Assembly (NCBI RefSeq): GCF_048773025.1
Contig: NC_133554.1
Coordinates: 58,886,769 to 58,950,768, forward strand
Source: Camelus bactrianus
Taxonomy: Eukaryota; Chordata; Mammalia; Artiodactyla; Camelidae
Length of the DNA: 64,000 nucleotides
Direction: 5' to 3'
Of the stretch, positions 50,396-61,726 are shown piece after piece (the first letter of the stretch is position 1; each line of letters begins with the position of its first letter). Both the position numbers and the translations under genes were made by a program. The notes beneath the pieces were generated by a model. It was given only the letters and a program-made list of their open reading frames with translations. It did not search any database and was not told the origin of the DNA.

Positions 50396-51720
50396 CAGCC
50401 TGGGGAAGCGTCCGCTCCGCGTTCAGCGGCCCTCCCTGAGCCCCGCAGGAAGACACGCTTGCAGCGAAAGGCTCTTACATACCAGCCGGGTTTTTATTAG
50501 TTCCCTATCCGGAATGCGCTCTGGGCGCGCGGGAAAAAAGGAAAACGCACGTACCTGGCGGAGCTCCGAGGGCGGCCTCGCGGGCCCGCCGCTGGCGAGG
50601 GGGCCCCCAGAAGCCACTCCCCGCCCGGCCGGTCGCCCCACGGCCGGTCCCTCCCTCCCCGGCGACGCACCCCGCCGAGCCAACTCTCCAGGAAGCGCGA
50701 GGAGCTTCCTGTCCCGGCGCCGCATTCGTCTTCCAGCGCCACGGCCTGCTCCTCCTCCTTGTGCGCGGGCGCGCGGAAGATCCCCACGGCCCGGCAGACC
50801 CGGAGAGGAGCTGCGCGTCCCGCCGCTGGGCTGCGGCTCCGCCTGCAGATCCAGACCGGGGCCCGGGCGCGTCCTCCTCCTCTCCGGCTCCGGCCTTCCC
50901 ATGTTCCCGGCCAAGCTGCGGAGACGGACGCGGAACCCTCGGGGAAGACGAGGAGGCGGAGGCGGCCGCGATCCGGGCAGAAGCCCGGGGGCGGGAGGGG
51001 TGCTGGGCGGAGGGGCGAGCGGGATCCCTGCGCCCCGCGGCCGCCGCCCTCCAGGGGCGCCCGGCCCCGCCCCCGCGGAAGGGCCCCGCCCCGCCGCCCC
51101 GCCTCCGCCGGGCACTGAGTCCTCCCCTTCGAACACCCCCGCTCCCGCTCTCCCTGCCTTAAACCCCTCGCCTCTCCGCCCCCCCCTCCAGCCCCGCTGT
51201 TCCTCCCCCGCCCGCGCCCCTCGGCGCCCCCAGCCCCTCCCTTGCCGCTCCCCGCCTCTCCGGTCTCTTCCACCCTTCCTCCACTCGCTCTCCTCCCGCC
51301 CCAACTCCGGGCGCCCCCCGCCCCTTCCTGTGCGGGTCTCCCCCACCAGCTCTCTTACTCCCCCCTCCACCCCGCCCCGCCCCACCCCATCCCACCCCAC
51401 CCCTTCAGCGCCTTCCCACCTCCCCCTGCCAGCCGGCGCCCGGCCCAATAGCCGCCCTCCGCCGCCGCTCCCTTTGTCTAGGCCACGGGCGCGAACCAAT
51501 GGGATCGCGCGGAGACGCGGGCGGTGCGCGTCTGGGCCAATCGGCGGGCCGGGCGGGCCGGGAGGGGAGGTGCCGCGGCACGGGGATCCTGCGCTGCAGA
51601 GCGGCGTCTGGCGGGCCTGCGCCCGTGCCCCAGAAGCGTGTGGCTCCCCGCCCCAGCCGCCTGAGCTCTTCTCCGAATCTGCCCTCCGCTGTCCAGAAAA
51701 GCTTCCCGGAGTGGGGAGGG
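50396..51720 (-). promoter_or_regulatory. CpG island, candidate promoter and first exon of a minus-strand transcript
   Basis: The island is strongly CpG-dense, with GC boxes and a C-rich plus-strand half (51150-51480). CCAATGGG-type CCAAT boxes lie at about 51496 (AACCAATGGGATCGCG) and 51537 (GCCAATCGGCGG). On the minus strand a near-perfect donor CCAG|GTACGTGCG falls at 50555/50554, so an exon could run from inside the island to 50555. The direction matches the TMEM105-homologous segments at 23-24 kb. The roughly 470-codon open frames on both strands are GC artefacts. Confidence 0.55.
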
Positions 51721-53850
51721 GGTGGGGGTGACACCGCGTGGCGACCTCGGGGGCCCAGGGGATTTGGTTAAGAACCGCCTGTCGCATCTCTCTGGGACTT
51801 GCAGAGAAATGCAGCACCGGAAGAGAAAGGAGGGTGCTCTGAGAGCCTCCCGGAGCCCCGGAGGGGGTTGCTTGCTGCTCAGGGGCGCCCCCAGCCCCTA
51901 GCTAGTTCCCATGGGATGGCGTTGGGGCCCAGGGGCCAGTCCGGGCGGCAGTGCTTGCCTGGTGGCTACCTCAGGAGCACCTCGAATGAGAAGTGGCCCC
52001 TAGACCCCCTGGGCTAGGTCAGACTGAAGAGGAAAAGCCGGCGCCGAGGGACTCAGATCGGGAGCTTCCGCAGCCAGCCAGGGTTGCACCGCCTGCTACT
52101 CTTAGAACCCTGCCCAGAGGCAGGGTTCTTCCTAGCTTACCTGCAGGAGGGGATCAAGGCGAGGGGCTCTGCCAGTGCCCTCACTTGAACCCTGTGGGGA
52201 TGAGAAGGATTCTGACACTTGTATTGCTTCCCTGCTGCCTCTTGGGAGAGGGGGGAGGTGATAAACCGCCTTGGGGACGCCAAATTGCTAGTTCCCATCT
52301 TTTCCTTAATGGAAACACAGAAAGCAGGCTGCCTTGCTTCTGGAGGAGAATTTGTGCCGGCTCCAGTCCTGCACCTTCCTTGAAAGCAGCAGACAGGGTC
52401 TGTCTTATTCTATGAGAGGGGGAGCCACATGATGTGGTCAGCTGCAGTCCTCAAGGGAGGGTGGCTTCCAAACTTTCCTTGGTTTCTAAACCTCAGCTCA
52501 AAATTTAATCACAGGTAGAGTAGAAACCAGAGCGGAACAACCAGCGATGGTTCTTTTTGAAAGCACGGGGCGTAGAGACCTTCCAGGAAGGGGCTTCCCT
52601 GCAGGGTCCTGTCCGTCCAGGGGCTCGCTGACCCTACATGAGCCGGGTGCCATGTCACAAACGTCCTGAGACCTTCCGGTTTGGCCCGAGGATTCTCGGT
52701 CCCCACATCACGAGAGCTGCTGCTACCAAAGTCACAATCCAATTTCCCATTGCTAAAGCCACTAGACAGTGACCTCCAAGGCTCCACCTTGGAGTTCCCC
52801 CCTCCAAGAGTGACAGGGATCCTGAGCCAGGCCCCCGGGGGCCAGTAGGAACCAGGAGGCGGCAGGCAGTCCCCACCGACAGGTCCTAGGAAATTCTGCT
52901 CTCGGGGACTAAGCACCTAAGGACTGAGAACTGAAGGGCTTTAGGTGCCTCGAAGAGAATCGAGATGGTGGTCCAGACACTCCTAACAGCATACGTCCCC
53001 ATCTTCCATGCCTGGAAATGACAGAAAAATTTAAAAATCCACTATAACCAGGAGAACATGAAGGGCACCCTTGTGGGCCAGGAATCCTGGGGGTCGGGGG
53101 CTGTTGCTCTGGCTGGAGGGGAGCAACTGCTGGCAGGTGACGGTGGCACAGAGGCAGCAACCGAGGGGTCTAGGGAACCATCGGGGTGACCCACAGGGGT
53201 ATCTGTGGTAAGCCCCACCCCTGGCTGTGCAAAGCAGCAGGCGGTGGACAGAAAAGGATCCTGTTGGTAACACCTAACAGAACAGGGAGTCTCATGTCCC
53301 CAGAGTGGTCACTGAGGCCCCTGGCAGCCAGCTGGACCCTCCACACAGTCTGGAGACCACTGACTACTGACAAACAGGGACCCTTGCATATGAACAGGAA
53401 GCAGCACCAGGCACCACACAAGAAGGACTTCACCCGAGGCAGGGCCAAGATTGCACTTCCACCCCCTTCTCCCAAATTCCCTAGCAAGTAGGTGTGGCTG
53501 TGTGAGCTGAATGTCAGTGGGTGTGACTGGCACCTCTCCTGTGCCTGGACAAAGCATTTGGGCCTGGACGGTGACAACCCTAGTGACTCAGGAATCTGTG
53601 TGTTGAGGATGGCCAGTCACCATCCTGCAGCCAGGACTCTTGAACAGCTACAGGAGTTGAGACCATAGTCAAACTGGAGCCCTTGCCATGTGCTGTACAG
53701 AGAGAAGTCCGCTGCCCTGTTGTTGGGGCTGTTCCACCTGAAACAAAGGGTCTGGACGTTGGAGCAATTTAACTGAACTGTGCTTGGTTGAGTCACTGAT
53801 TCCAGTTCTCTCCCCTGCAGTAGAATTTCACATCTCCCTCCTTGCCATGG
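51721..53850. other. Intergenic stretch, no gene recognised
   Basis: Composition is intermediate. Parts of 52510-52950 and 53500-53780 resemble decayed LTR sequence but not well enough to assign. No exon supported. Confidence 0.4.
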
Positions 53851-53854
53851 CCTC

Positions 53855-54195
53855 CAGGTGGCACATACTTCTCCACCCTGACTTCGGGCTTGGCAGTGTG
53901 ACTCCCTTGGGCCAGTGGGTTGTTGGCAGAAGTGAGGTGAGAAGAGGCTCAGCATATGCCCACTTGGTCGGCCTCATCCATGGGAAGACAGTATTCCTGG
54001 AGGAGTGGGGAGCAGACCACACGCTCATGGGAAGCCACCCGTCCAAGGAGGGTGAAGGAGCCCCGGAGCAGACCAGAACGTGCCCCACATCCACTCTCAG
54101 AGCAGTGATGGTGAGCGTCAGTGATGTTTAAGCCATGGAACCTTGGAGTGGTTTGTTATGCAGCATTGCTGTGGCAACAGCTGACTAATACGCCC
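53855..54195 (+). mobile_element. Solo LTR fossil, ERVL/MaLR-like
   Basis: It contains CTCCACCCTGACTTCGGGCT, TGGCAGTGTGACTCCCTTGG, GCCAGTGGGTTGTTGGCAGA and, at the 3' end, GGAGTGGTTTGTTATGCAGC and GTGGCAACAGCTGACTAATA. This is the characteristic end of an old mammalian LTR. There is no internal region. Confidence 0.7.
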
Positions 54196-54520
54196 AGCCT
54201 AACTAAAACAGAAATGGGTGCCCAGGGAGCTGGTGTGACCAAACCCTAAAATATGTGGTGTTAGCTTTAGTGGTTGGCTTGTGGATGGCAGGGAAACGGA
54301 TATGGCCAGCTGGAAATAACAACACGCTTCCCTTGTTATGCCCCGGCTAAACACTTGGGAAAACTAGGGAGGTGACAGGAAAGAGCCAGAATGTGAGTGA
54401 AAAAAAATGAAAGTAAGTTTGAAGAGGTACTTTCCAAAAGTCAACTGAAGAATGCTCCAGAACACAGTCAGAGACCAGAAGTTATAACGTAGGAAGGAAA
54501 AATTAAGAAACATGGGACTT

Positions 54521-54595
54521 GGGGGCGGGGTCTGGCTCAGTGGCAGAGCGCATGGTCCTGGGTTCAATCCCTAGTACCTCTATTAAAAAAAAAGG
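54521..54595 (+). mobile_element. Camelid tRNA-derived SINE, internally shortened
   Basis: GGGGGCGGGGTCTGGCTCAG with GGCAGAGCGCATGGTCCTGG and TTCAATCCCTAGTACCTC. The stretch between the A box and GGTCCTGGG is shorter than in the other copies. Confidence 0.85.
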
Positions 54596-54794
54596 GAGGG
54601 GAGAAGGAACATGCAACATAAGCCCACAGTTTTTTGCATTCAGTTGTGAAAAGGAATTGCAAAGGACAGAGGCAGAGGAAAGGAAGCTTCAGGAGAGAAT
54701 ACAGGGGAACAGCCCTGGGCGGGAGAGGACACTTTAGCACACAGAGTTGAAAGGGATCAAAGAAAAGCTCCCAGTGGGGAAAAAAAGTTACCTC

Positions 54795-54818
54795 AAAAAA
54801 AAAAAAAAAAAAAAAAAG
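54795..54818 (+). repeat. A24 homopolymer
   Basis: A run of 24 A. It may be the tail of an unassigned retroelement, because the sequence to its left (54600-54790) is A/G-rich and unlike the flanks. Confidence 0.9.
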
Positions 54819-56012
54819 GAAAGAAAGGGCTAAGCCTGCCATCAGACGTCAGCAGCGTTGGGTCCAGACAGCGGAGGGGCACCCTCACAGTTCGCAGGGA
54901 ACACGACGTGAACCTGTGATTCTCCACCGGGCCGAACAGCCATTCGCCTGGAAGGGAAAACAAACACTTTTGGGGGTCGTGCCAAGTGTGAGGAGAGTTT
55001 CTTTCCAACGAATACCATCCAAAATAATTACTAGCTTATATACTGTAGCAAAATGGAAAACGCATCCAAGAGGAAGACATGGGCTACAGGGAGCCAGCGA
55101 AACTATTTTTATCAGGGGACACAGGCTGGAAAATACTCTCAGCAGTCTGGGAGGAAAATCCGGGTGATCTCATCCCGGGCCGAGGAGAGGAGAGGAGGGA
55201 AGTAAAACTGGAAAGTGGTGTGTCTCGTTCGTAGGGACGACCGAGGTATTTGCTTAACTCTGGATGTGGGTGGGGAAAGCTAGGTTCAGATGCGCATGTT
55301 AGAAAAATGTAAGTAACTGCTGGATAAATAGAAATAGGAAGTAAAACTTCCAAACCGCTAGAAGAAAAAATTTGCACAAGGACATCTTGACTTTTCTGAC
55401 AAAAGCAGGAAGCAGGGGCGGGTGGCGGGTGGGAAGACCAGGAGGAAACAGGTAAAGAGACTCTGCAGTCAGACCCCAGGACTAGGTTTAAGTACGTGGG
55501 TCATCGCCGTCAGTGCTGATGAGTTACAGTCTTGCATTAAAAGACAGAGGCACTTGGGATAGGCGAAAATTCAACATCCAGACAGGTGCCGCCAACGAGG
55601 CTGAGCCCCAACCGCGGCCGGTTCGGCCAGGGGTCCCTAAGCTGGGCCCGTGGACGGGATCGGGGTCCGGAAGCTGAGATGACACTGTGTCATCACGCCT
55701 GTCTTTTCTCCGGTCTCTCACTGCAATTTGGCATTTCCTTCGGTTATGACTTCACTGGTATTTTCCAGTCACTCTGCAGTTATTGTAGGTATCCTGAAAT
55801 ACTGTTTCTGTTCATCAGGACTTCAAAATTTGGGTCCTTATTTAACATGTTAATGAGGAAGCACAAACACCATGATTTTTGTGATGTGGTAATACACATA
55901 TGCAGAACATACACAGGTCGTATACAGAGTTCGGCTATCGTACTGTCATGTCATTGGTCTCCTTCATAACACTGTGTATCTAAGAAACCTTACGCTAAGA
56001 AGGGGTCCGCAA
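54819..56012. other. Intergenic stretch, no gene recognised
   Basis: No clear repeat. Sequence at 55720-55960 (TTATGACTTCACTGGTATTT; AACATGTTAATGAGGAAGC) is AT-rich and unassigned. Confidence 0.4.
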
Positions 56013-56313
56013 TTAACAGACACACACTACTGTATATAAAATAGGTAAACAACAAGGACCTACTGTAGAGCACCGGGGACTATATTCAATGTCTTATAAT
56101 AACATGTAATGGAAAAGAATCTGAAAAGAAAAAATATCTATCTATCTATCTACTTACCTACCTACCTACTATCTACCTATCTACCTACCTACCTACCTAT
56201 CTACCTATCTACCTACCTACCTATCTATCTATGTGTATGACTGAATCACTTTGCTGTACACCTGAAACTAACATTGTAAATCAACTACATTTCAATTAAA
56301 ATTTTTTAAAAAG
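56013..56313 (+). mobile_element. L1 3' UTR fragment with an internal microsatellite
   Basis: CAACAAGGACCTACTGTAGA, CTATATTCAATGTCTTATAA, GAATCACTTTGCTGTACACC and TGTAAATCAACTACATTTCA match the L1 3' ends at 17.5 and 29.8 kb. A CTAT/CTAC repeat replaces the usual short TATATA stretch. Flanks AAGAAGGGG and AAAAAGGGT may be a decayed duplication. Confidence 0.92.
56136..56232 (+). repeat. CTAT/CTAC tetranucleotide microsatellite inside L1
   Basis: About 24 tetranucleotide units alternate between CTAT and CTAC blocks within the L1 3' UTR, at the position where other copies have a short TATATA or GTGTATATA run. Confidence 0.97.
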
Positions 56314-56754
56314 GGTTCTAGGTGCCAAGAGGTACCCAGGCCCATCATGATGACTCTGCTGCTGAAGCCAGAGCCGAGCTGGGTGGCACGGGGCCAGTTC
56401 TGCACGGCACCTGCAGTGGGACGGGTGGGACTCTAGGACAAGATCCTGAATTTTATTCTGGACTTGCCTGAATCCTGTTGGATCCTGTTGGGTCTGGGCA
56501 GGAAGCCGGCAACTCCAGGCACCTCGCCCAGCCTGAGGGCAGAACCGCCCCCTCCCCAGCATCCTGAGGCCCTGAGCAGGACCCTGGCTCTGGGAGACAC
56601 TGCTGGATCTCTGTGTCCGCCAGCGCTGCCCTGCAAAACGTTCGACTTCATTAGCGTTGATGCCAGTTTGAGGCAGAGTTTCTGCTACCTGCACGCCCCC
56701 CCAGCAGTAAACCCTGCAGAAACACAGAAAAGGGGTGGGGAGGGGACACCAGGT

Positions 56755-56879
56755 GAACCTTCTGTTTCTTGATCTGGGTGCTGGTTGCACAAGTGTGTTC
56801 GTTATTTGAGAATCTGTTGGGCTGCTCATTGAACGTAGCTGCATTTTTCTGTGTGTGTGTTGCGCTTCAGTACAGAGGT
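56755..56879 (+). mobile_element. L1M 3' UTR fragment
   Basis: TTCTTGATCTGGGTGCTGGT, TGCACAAGTGTGTTCGTTAT and GCATTTTTCTGTGTGTGTGT match the end of an older L1M. Confidence 0.8.
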
Positions 56880-57019
56880 TGCTTTATTTATTTATCTAGT
56901 CGGGGGAGATAATTAGCTTTACTTGTTTATTTATTCTTGGAGGAGGTGCTGGGGATTGAACCCAGGACCTCATGTGTACTAAGCATGAGCTCTACCACTG
57001 AGCTATGCCCTCCCCCACT
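56880..57019 (-). mobile_element. Camelid tRNA-derived SINE, minus strand, within L1M sequence
   Basis: The reverse complement reads GGGGGAGGGCATAGCTCAGT, GGTAGAGCTCATGCTTAGTA, then GGTCCTGGGTTCAATCCCCA, with an ATAAATAAA-type tail at 56883-56940. It sits between two plus-strand L1M 3' UTR pieces. Confidence 0.92.
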
Positions 57020-57280
57020 AGAGTTTTTAAATGTTGTATCAGTGGTGATGGTTGCACAACACTGTGAACGTTCCGAATGTCACTGCATCCTATACTTAAA
57101 AATGGCTACAACACAAATTTCCTATGTATATTTTACCACAACAAAAAGCAAGCAAAATTTGTAGGATGACAAAAAACATACTATATCAGACAAATGCTAA
57201 CAAAAAAAGAGCAGATGTAGTAGTATTAATAAAAGACAAAAAGAATTCAAGGCAGAAAGCATTGAAAGAGACCCCCCCCC
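57020..57280 (+). mobile_element. L1M fragments (3' UTR piece then ORF2-like piece)
   Basis: GTGATGGTTGCACAACACTG and ATTTTACCACAACAAAAAGC are L1M 3' UTR-like. At 57170-57275, AAAAAGAGCAGATGTAGTAG and AAGGCAGAAAGCATTGAAAG resemble an ORF2 segment. Confidence 0.65.
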
Positions 57281-58620
57281 AAAAAAAAACACCCCACTCT
57301 TTCATTTGCAGCCATCACAGAGATACGCTGGGTGTAGGAGCTGTTCTGTAACTTCGGTTGCAAAGACTAGACAACACATTGTGGGCAGCCCAGGCAGAGT
57401 TTGTGTGTCTCAAGCAGGAAGATCGGAGTCCAGGATAGATCCAGCTGTCGGAGGAGCTCATCAGAGATACAGAATCTGGCGTCGGGTGGCATCTGGCTTT
57501 TGTCCTCATGGTTGCAAGATGGCTGCTGTGCCTCCAGATATGTCCTGCTTCAAGAAATGAAGGGGGAAGGGCCAAGGGGTAAAGCCTAAGCCTTATCTGC
57601 ACACAGCTGCTCCTTCGTTTTTAGGAAGAGAATTCCTCAGAGGTTTCTGTCTGCGTCTCCTTGGCCAGGACTAGGTCACATCACACCCTTTGTCTTCCAG
57701 GGAGACCAGGAATCTGGGGGTGACTTGAAGAGCCTGGGGGCTGCAATCATCTGGAAACACTTTAGCTCCCACGCCTGGTGGTTGATGCCTGTGGACCTCA
57801 ACTGGGCTCGTGGTAACTACCTGTGGTCTCTCCGCGTGGCCTGGGCTTGCTCACAGTGTGGCGGCCTCAGGCCGTCGGACTCCCTGCATCACAGCTGGGG
57901 GCTCCAGAGGCTGCCATCCCGAGAGACGCGGAGAGAAGCATTGAGGCTCTGCTGGATGAGCCGAGGCTGTGGCCAGAGGCAGCCCTGACTCGAGGGGGCA
58001 TCAGAGAACTGGTAAGCGTGTTTGTTGTTTTTTTTCACACCACCACATGCCCAACTGTCAGTCACTGCACAAGAGTCGAAATTCCAGGAAGTGAGAGTCT
58101 GACTGCTGGGCTGGTGTCCACGTGCAGGAGGATCCTCAGGAGAGTTCATTTAAAATACGTTTAAAATTTGGTCTGTGAATTTGGGGTGGGATCCGGAAAG
58201 CTCACACAATACGCTCCCTCTGTGCTTCTGATGTGGGTTCCCAGAGGAATGACGCTTTCCAGTGCGGGCGGGCATGGTCGGCATGGCCGCGTCAGCCCTC
58301 AGGCGGTGCTGGGAGACGAGTGCCCGAGGGGAGGACCCCCGAGCCTGGCGAGGTAGGGCGGGTTGCTGAGCGGTTGTGAAGAGCACAGAGCAGCCCTGGG
58401 GGGTCCGTGAGAGGTGGGGGGCACACGGAGGCGGGGACAGAGGGGCGTTGGTCCCTGGCTGCGGGCCTTGCCTGTGAGCTGCGGGCTGGCTTTCTGTACC
58501 CAGCTTTAGCCCAGTGCCTGCTCACAGCACTTTCTCGAATAGCATGAGTGGACTGGAATGGTGGCCTGTGGCCTGGGGGAGGCTGAGGACTTCAGAAGAC
58601 ACTTCTCTGCTGACCCTGGA
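57281..58620. other. Intergenic stretch with unassigned old repeat sequence
   Basis: The segment 57300-57720 (GGTTGCAAGATGGCTGCTGT, TCCTTGGCCAGGACTAGGTC) resembles a widespread mammalian repeat whose family I cannot name. No gene recognised; the CpG-richer patch at 58240-58480 is small. Confidence 0.4.
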
Positions 58621-58621
58621 G

Positions 58622-58735
58622 ATCTTGCGGGTCTCAGTCTGAACGAGAATCAGAATCAACTTGGGAACTTGCTGATATACAGAGTCCAGACCATTGAAGA
58701 CTCCAGTTTAGAGGCTCTGGAGGACAGGGGATCTG
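58622..58735 (+). mobile_element. MER5A-like hAT fragment
   Basis: GAACGAGAATCAGAATCAAC with TTGGGAACTTGCTGATATAC follows the MER5A pattern (GCATCAGAATCACCTGGAG, GGGCTTGTTAAAACAC), diverged. Confidence 0.5.
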
Positions 58736-58754
58736 GCCTTTTTTCCTAAATATT

Positions 58755-60480
58755 TTAAATTTTGTTTAAGAGTATGCAAATGTATGGAATAAATACAGCA
58801 ACATACATTTAGCAATTATACAAAATCACATTATATATCATATTATATTATATAGAAACGTTTTATATACAAACCAAAAAAATCAGAATGTTTTTGTTAA
58901 GCTTTTTATTTCAAAATAATTCTAGACTCATACGTAGTTGTCAGAAATAACAGAGAGGGCTAACGCACCCTTCACCCAGTTTCCTCCCATGGTTAACGTC
59001 TTGCAAAATCACACTACAATATCACAACCAGGATTTTGGCATCGATACAGTCAAGATCCAGAACATTCCATCACCACAAGGATGCCTGCAGTTGCCTTTT
59101 TATGGCAACTCCCCCTGCCCGCTCCCCCCGCCTTAGCCCCCTGCCCCCACCGTCCTCTCCTCTGTTTCTACAGTTTTGTCCTTTTCACGGATCCTGTATA
59201 AATGGGCCCTACAGCATGTGACCTTTGGGACCGGCTTCTTTCACTGAGCACAACTTCCTGGAGGTTCATCCGGGCTGCCGTGAGCAGCTCTTCCTCTTCC
59301 TCTTTGGTGTGGACGGATTCGTTTGTTCAGCCATCGGCCCTGGAAGGTCATTTGGGTTGTTCCCCATCTTTGGCCTTACAAATAAAGCTGCTCAGCTTCA
59401 GGATTCTGTATGTGAACCTGTCTTTATACATATTTTGTTTTTAAATTGAAGCACAGTCAGTTTACAGTGTTGTGCCAATTTCTGGTGCACAGCACCGTGC
59501 TTCAGTCATGCAGGAACACACATACATTCGTTTGCATATTCTTTTTCACAGTAAGTTACTACAAGATGAACCGAAGTCTTTATTTCTCTGGGATAAAGGC
59601 TGAGGAAGTACAACTGCAGGGCTTGAGGTAGTTGCATGTTTAGTTTTTAAAGAAGCAGCCAGACTGTTTTCCAGGAGGGCTGAACGCATCACGTTCCTAC
59701 CAGTAACGCATGTGTGACACGGTTTCCCCACATCCTCACCAGCATTTACTTTTGTGGCTGTTTTTCATTTTAGCCGTTCTGATAGGTGGGCTCCCATGTC
59801 ACCCCGGGGTTTTAATTTGCATCCCTGACGGGCCCAACATGGATCTCCTCCTCCTGTGCGCAGCGGCCGTCTGTCTGTGTGGCCTCTTCAGGGAACGCCT
59901 CCTCATGTCTTTTACTCATTTTCTAATTTAATTGTTTGCTTTTTTTTTTTTTTTAACTGCTGAGCTCTAAGAATTCTTTGCATAGTTTAGATCCTAGTCC
60001 TTGGTTGGATCTGCGGCTGACAGACCTCTCCCCCCCTTACCCTGTCTGCTGCTTATCTTTTCATCCTGTGAGCGGGGTGGGTTTGCGGTTTGTTTTCTTT
60101 AACTTTTTGCTTCTGAATAATTTCCAGTGTACAGACGTTGAAAAAGAGCTCCTGGGTTCTGCTCGCCCAGATTCCCTAAGTATTAACATTTTACTATGTT
60201 TTCTGATCCTACTTTTTGTTTTTAATTTTTGGAGCCATTTGAGAGCAAGTTACAGACAGGGTGCCCGTTATCCGTAAACCCTGGCCTGTGTAGTTCCCGA
60301 AAGAAGCACCCATGTAACGATCAAAATCAGGACGTTGGTGGAGGAAGGCGATACCCTTCACTCACAGACCCAGCAGAGGTTCTCCCAGATCGCCCCAACA
60401 GTGCCTTGTCCAGGTCCAGAAGCCAATCCGGGATCACACGGTGGACTGTTGTCATGTTTCCTTAGTCTACTTAATTTTGG
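58755..60480 (-). mobile_element. L1M-type LINE, minus strand, split by a younger L1
   Basis: Landmarks are TTTCAAAATAATTCTAGACT, AACGTCTTGCAAAATCACAC, AAATAAAGCTGCTCAGCTTC, then after the inserted L1 TTATTTCTCTGGGATAAAGG, GTAGTTGCATGTTTAGTTTT and GCCAGACTGTTTTCCAGGAG. The part beyond 60110 repeats the AACATTTTACTATGTTTTCT pattern, so a second L1M fragment may follow. Confidence 0.75.
59428..59575 (-). mobile_element. Younger L1 3' end inserted in L1M
   Basis: TTTTTAAATTGAAGCACAGT, CAGTTTACAGTGTTGTGCCA and ATTTCTGGTGCACAGCACCG are the antisense artiodactyl L1 3' end. It is flanked by GTCTTTAT at 59420-59427 and 59576-59583, a short target-site duplication, and the L1M reads continuously once it is removed. 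Confidence 0.85.
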
Positions 60481-61179
60481 AATCCAAGTCTTTCTTTGTG
60501 GCTTTCTTGCTTAGGCTCAAGAAAGCTTTCGTTCCACGCTTTGGTCTGATGGTCGCAGTCAGCACCTCAGAATTCAGGGAGGAAGGCAGAGCCAGCAAAA
60601 CCTGTGTGGCAGGTGGGGAAACTGAGGCTGGAAAGTGGAGGGCTCCCTCAAGATGGTAAAGCTAGCCGACAGTGGGGTTTCCAGGCTCACCGGCCCGGTC
60701 CCAAGACCACGTAAACCCTGAGTTGGGACCCTGAATGTCACTGTCCACTGAGAAGGCAGTCCAGGTGGTAGGAAGACAAGATCACTTTTGAAAAATCTAG
60801 TTTCAAGTGTGATCCAAAAAAAAAAAAATTTTAAGACTGGTCTTTCTTTGTATTTCATGACCGTGATGTTTTGGAAGTGAGTTTGAACGACATCCCTGGG
60901 GTTGGGCTGGTTTCTAGATCCCGCGTCTGCACTTTTGGCAGGACCGTTTCAGAAGTGATGCTGTGCGCTTCTCCATGCGAGCTGCCTGGAGGTGCACGGC
61001 GTCTGCTGTCCCCGTGCTGGTGGTAGCGACGTTCACCCCGCAGGTAAGGTCACTTCTGCCAGGTGTCTCCACTGTAAAGCTGATTAACGAGCGCCTGGAC
61101 CCACTGGTAAGTAAGGGATAATAGTGAGCGCTCGGCGCGGAGGCATGTGGAGTCTGAGGAAATCTCCTGTTTCCCATCA
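60481..61179. other. Intergenic stretch, no gene recognised
   Basis: A MIR-like antisense core (GGCAGGTGGGGAAACTGAGG) is at 60606-60630. The rest, including 60880-61140, is unassigned. Confidence 0.45.
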
Positions 61180-61400
61180 GCCTTTCACCGGCAGTTTGAG
61201 CCTCTGTCGTTGATTCTCCCTAAATCAATTATTAACGTGCTGATTGGCAAATGGAAGTTTGCTAATTCCATTATTCCTTCCGCGTTTAAGAGCCAGCTTT
61301 CTCTCCCATTTATGGATTCATCCATTTATTTATATCATGACTTATTTATATCATAAAGAAAGATAACAGTCCATTACCATCTTTATTCTGTTGCAGAAGT
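61180..61400. promoter_or_regulatory. Candidate conserved non-coding element
   Basis: AT-rich unique sequence: CCTAAATCAATTATTAACGT, GCTGATTGGCAAATGGAAGT, TTGCTAATTCCATTATTCCT, and ATTTATTTATATCATGACTT. No repeat match; homeobox TAAT cores are abundant. Confidence 0.4.
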
Positions 61401-61484
61401 TGCTCTGGATTTGGGCGGCGGGAGCCCCTTCACGCTGCTTCCTACCATTTGACACCCCGGTCAGTCTCTGCGTGCTTCCTCACC

Positions 61485-61715
61485 TCCCGCCGACACGAGG
61501 CATTCCATTTGGAGCATTCCTGCTCCAGCCCTGGAATCAGCCATTTCTCCAAAAGCTCTCTTCCTCCTAGTGGAGAATGGAATTTAGATACCAAGGTCTG
61601 GGCACTAGGTGCGCTCATTGCTGCAGTCACCTTGTTGTCTCTGGGCCCTTTCGGCAGACAGAGCAAAGAAACACACACACACACACACCCCGACATCTAT
61701 TTCTAGATTAAAAGG
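61485..61715 (-). mobile_element. L1M-type LINE fragment, minus strand, with short AC repeat
   Basis: CCAGCCCTGGAATCAGCCAT with TTCTCCAAAAGCTCTCTTCC, and GTCTGGGCACTAGGTGCGCT, belong to the same L1M region as the end of the copy at 13035-13530. An AC run of about 22 bp lies at 61667-61688. Confidence 0.65.
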
Positions 61716-61726
61716 CACGAGTTCAC

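Noticed and set aside
50298-51817. Overlapping frames of about 470 codons on both strands
   Set aside because: They coincide with the densest CpG island, where stop codons are rare. The proteins are Pro/Arg/Gly-rich with no domain, and both strands are equally open.
56937-57164. Peptide GIEPRTSCVLSMSSTTELCP in a short frame
   Set aside because: This is the well-known antisense translation of a tRNA-derived SINE, not a gene.
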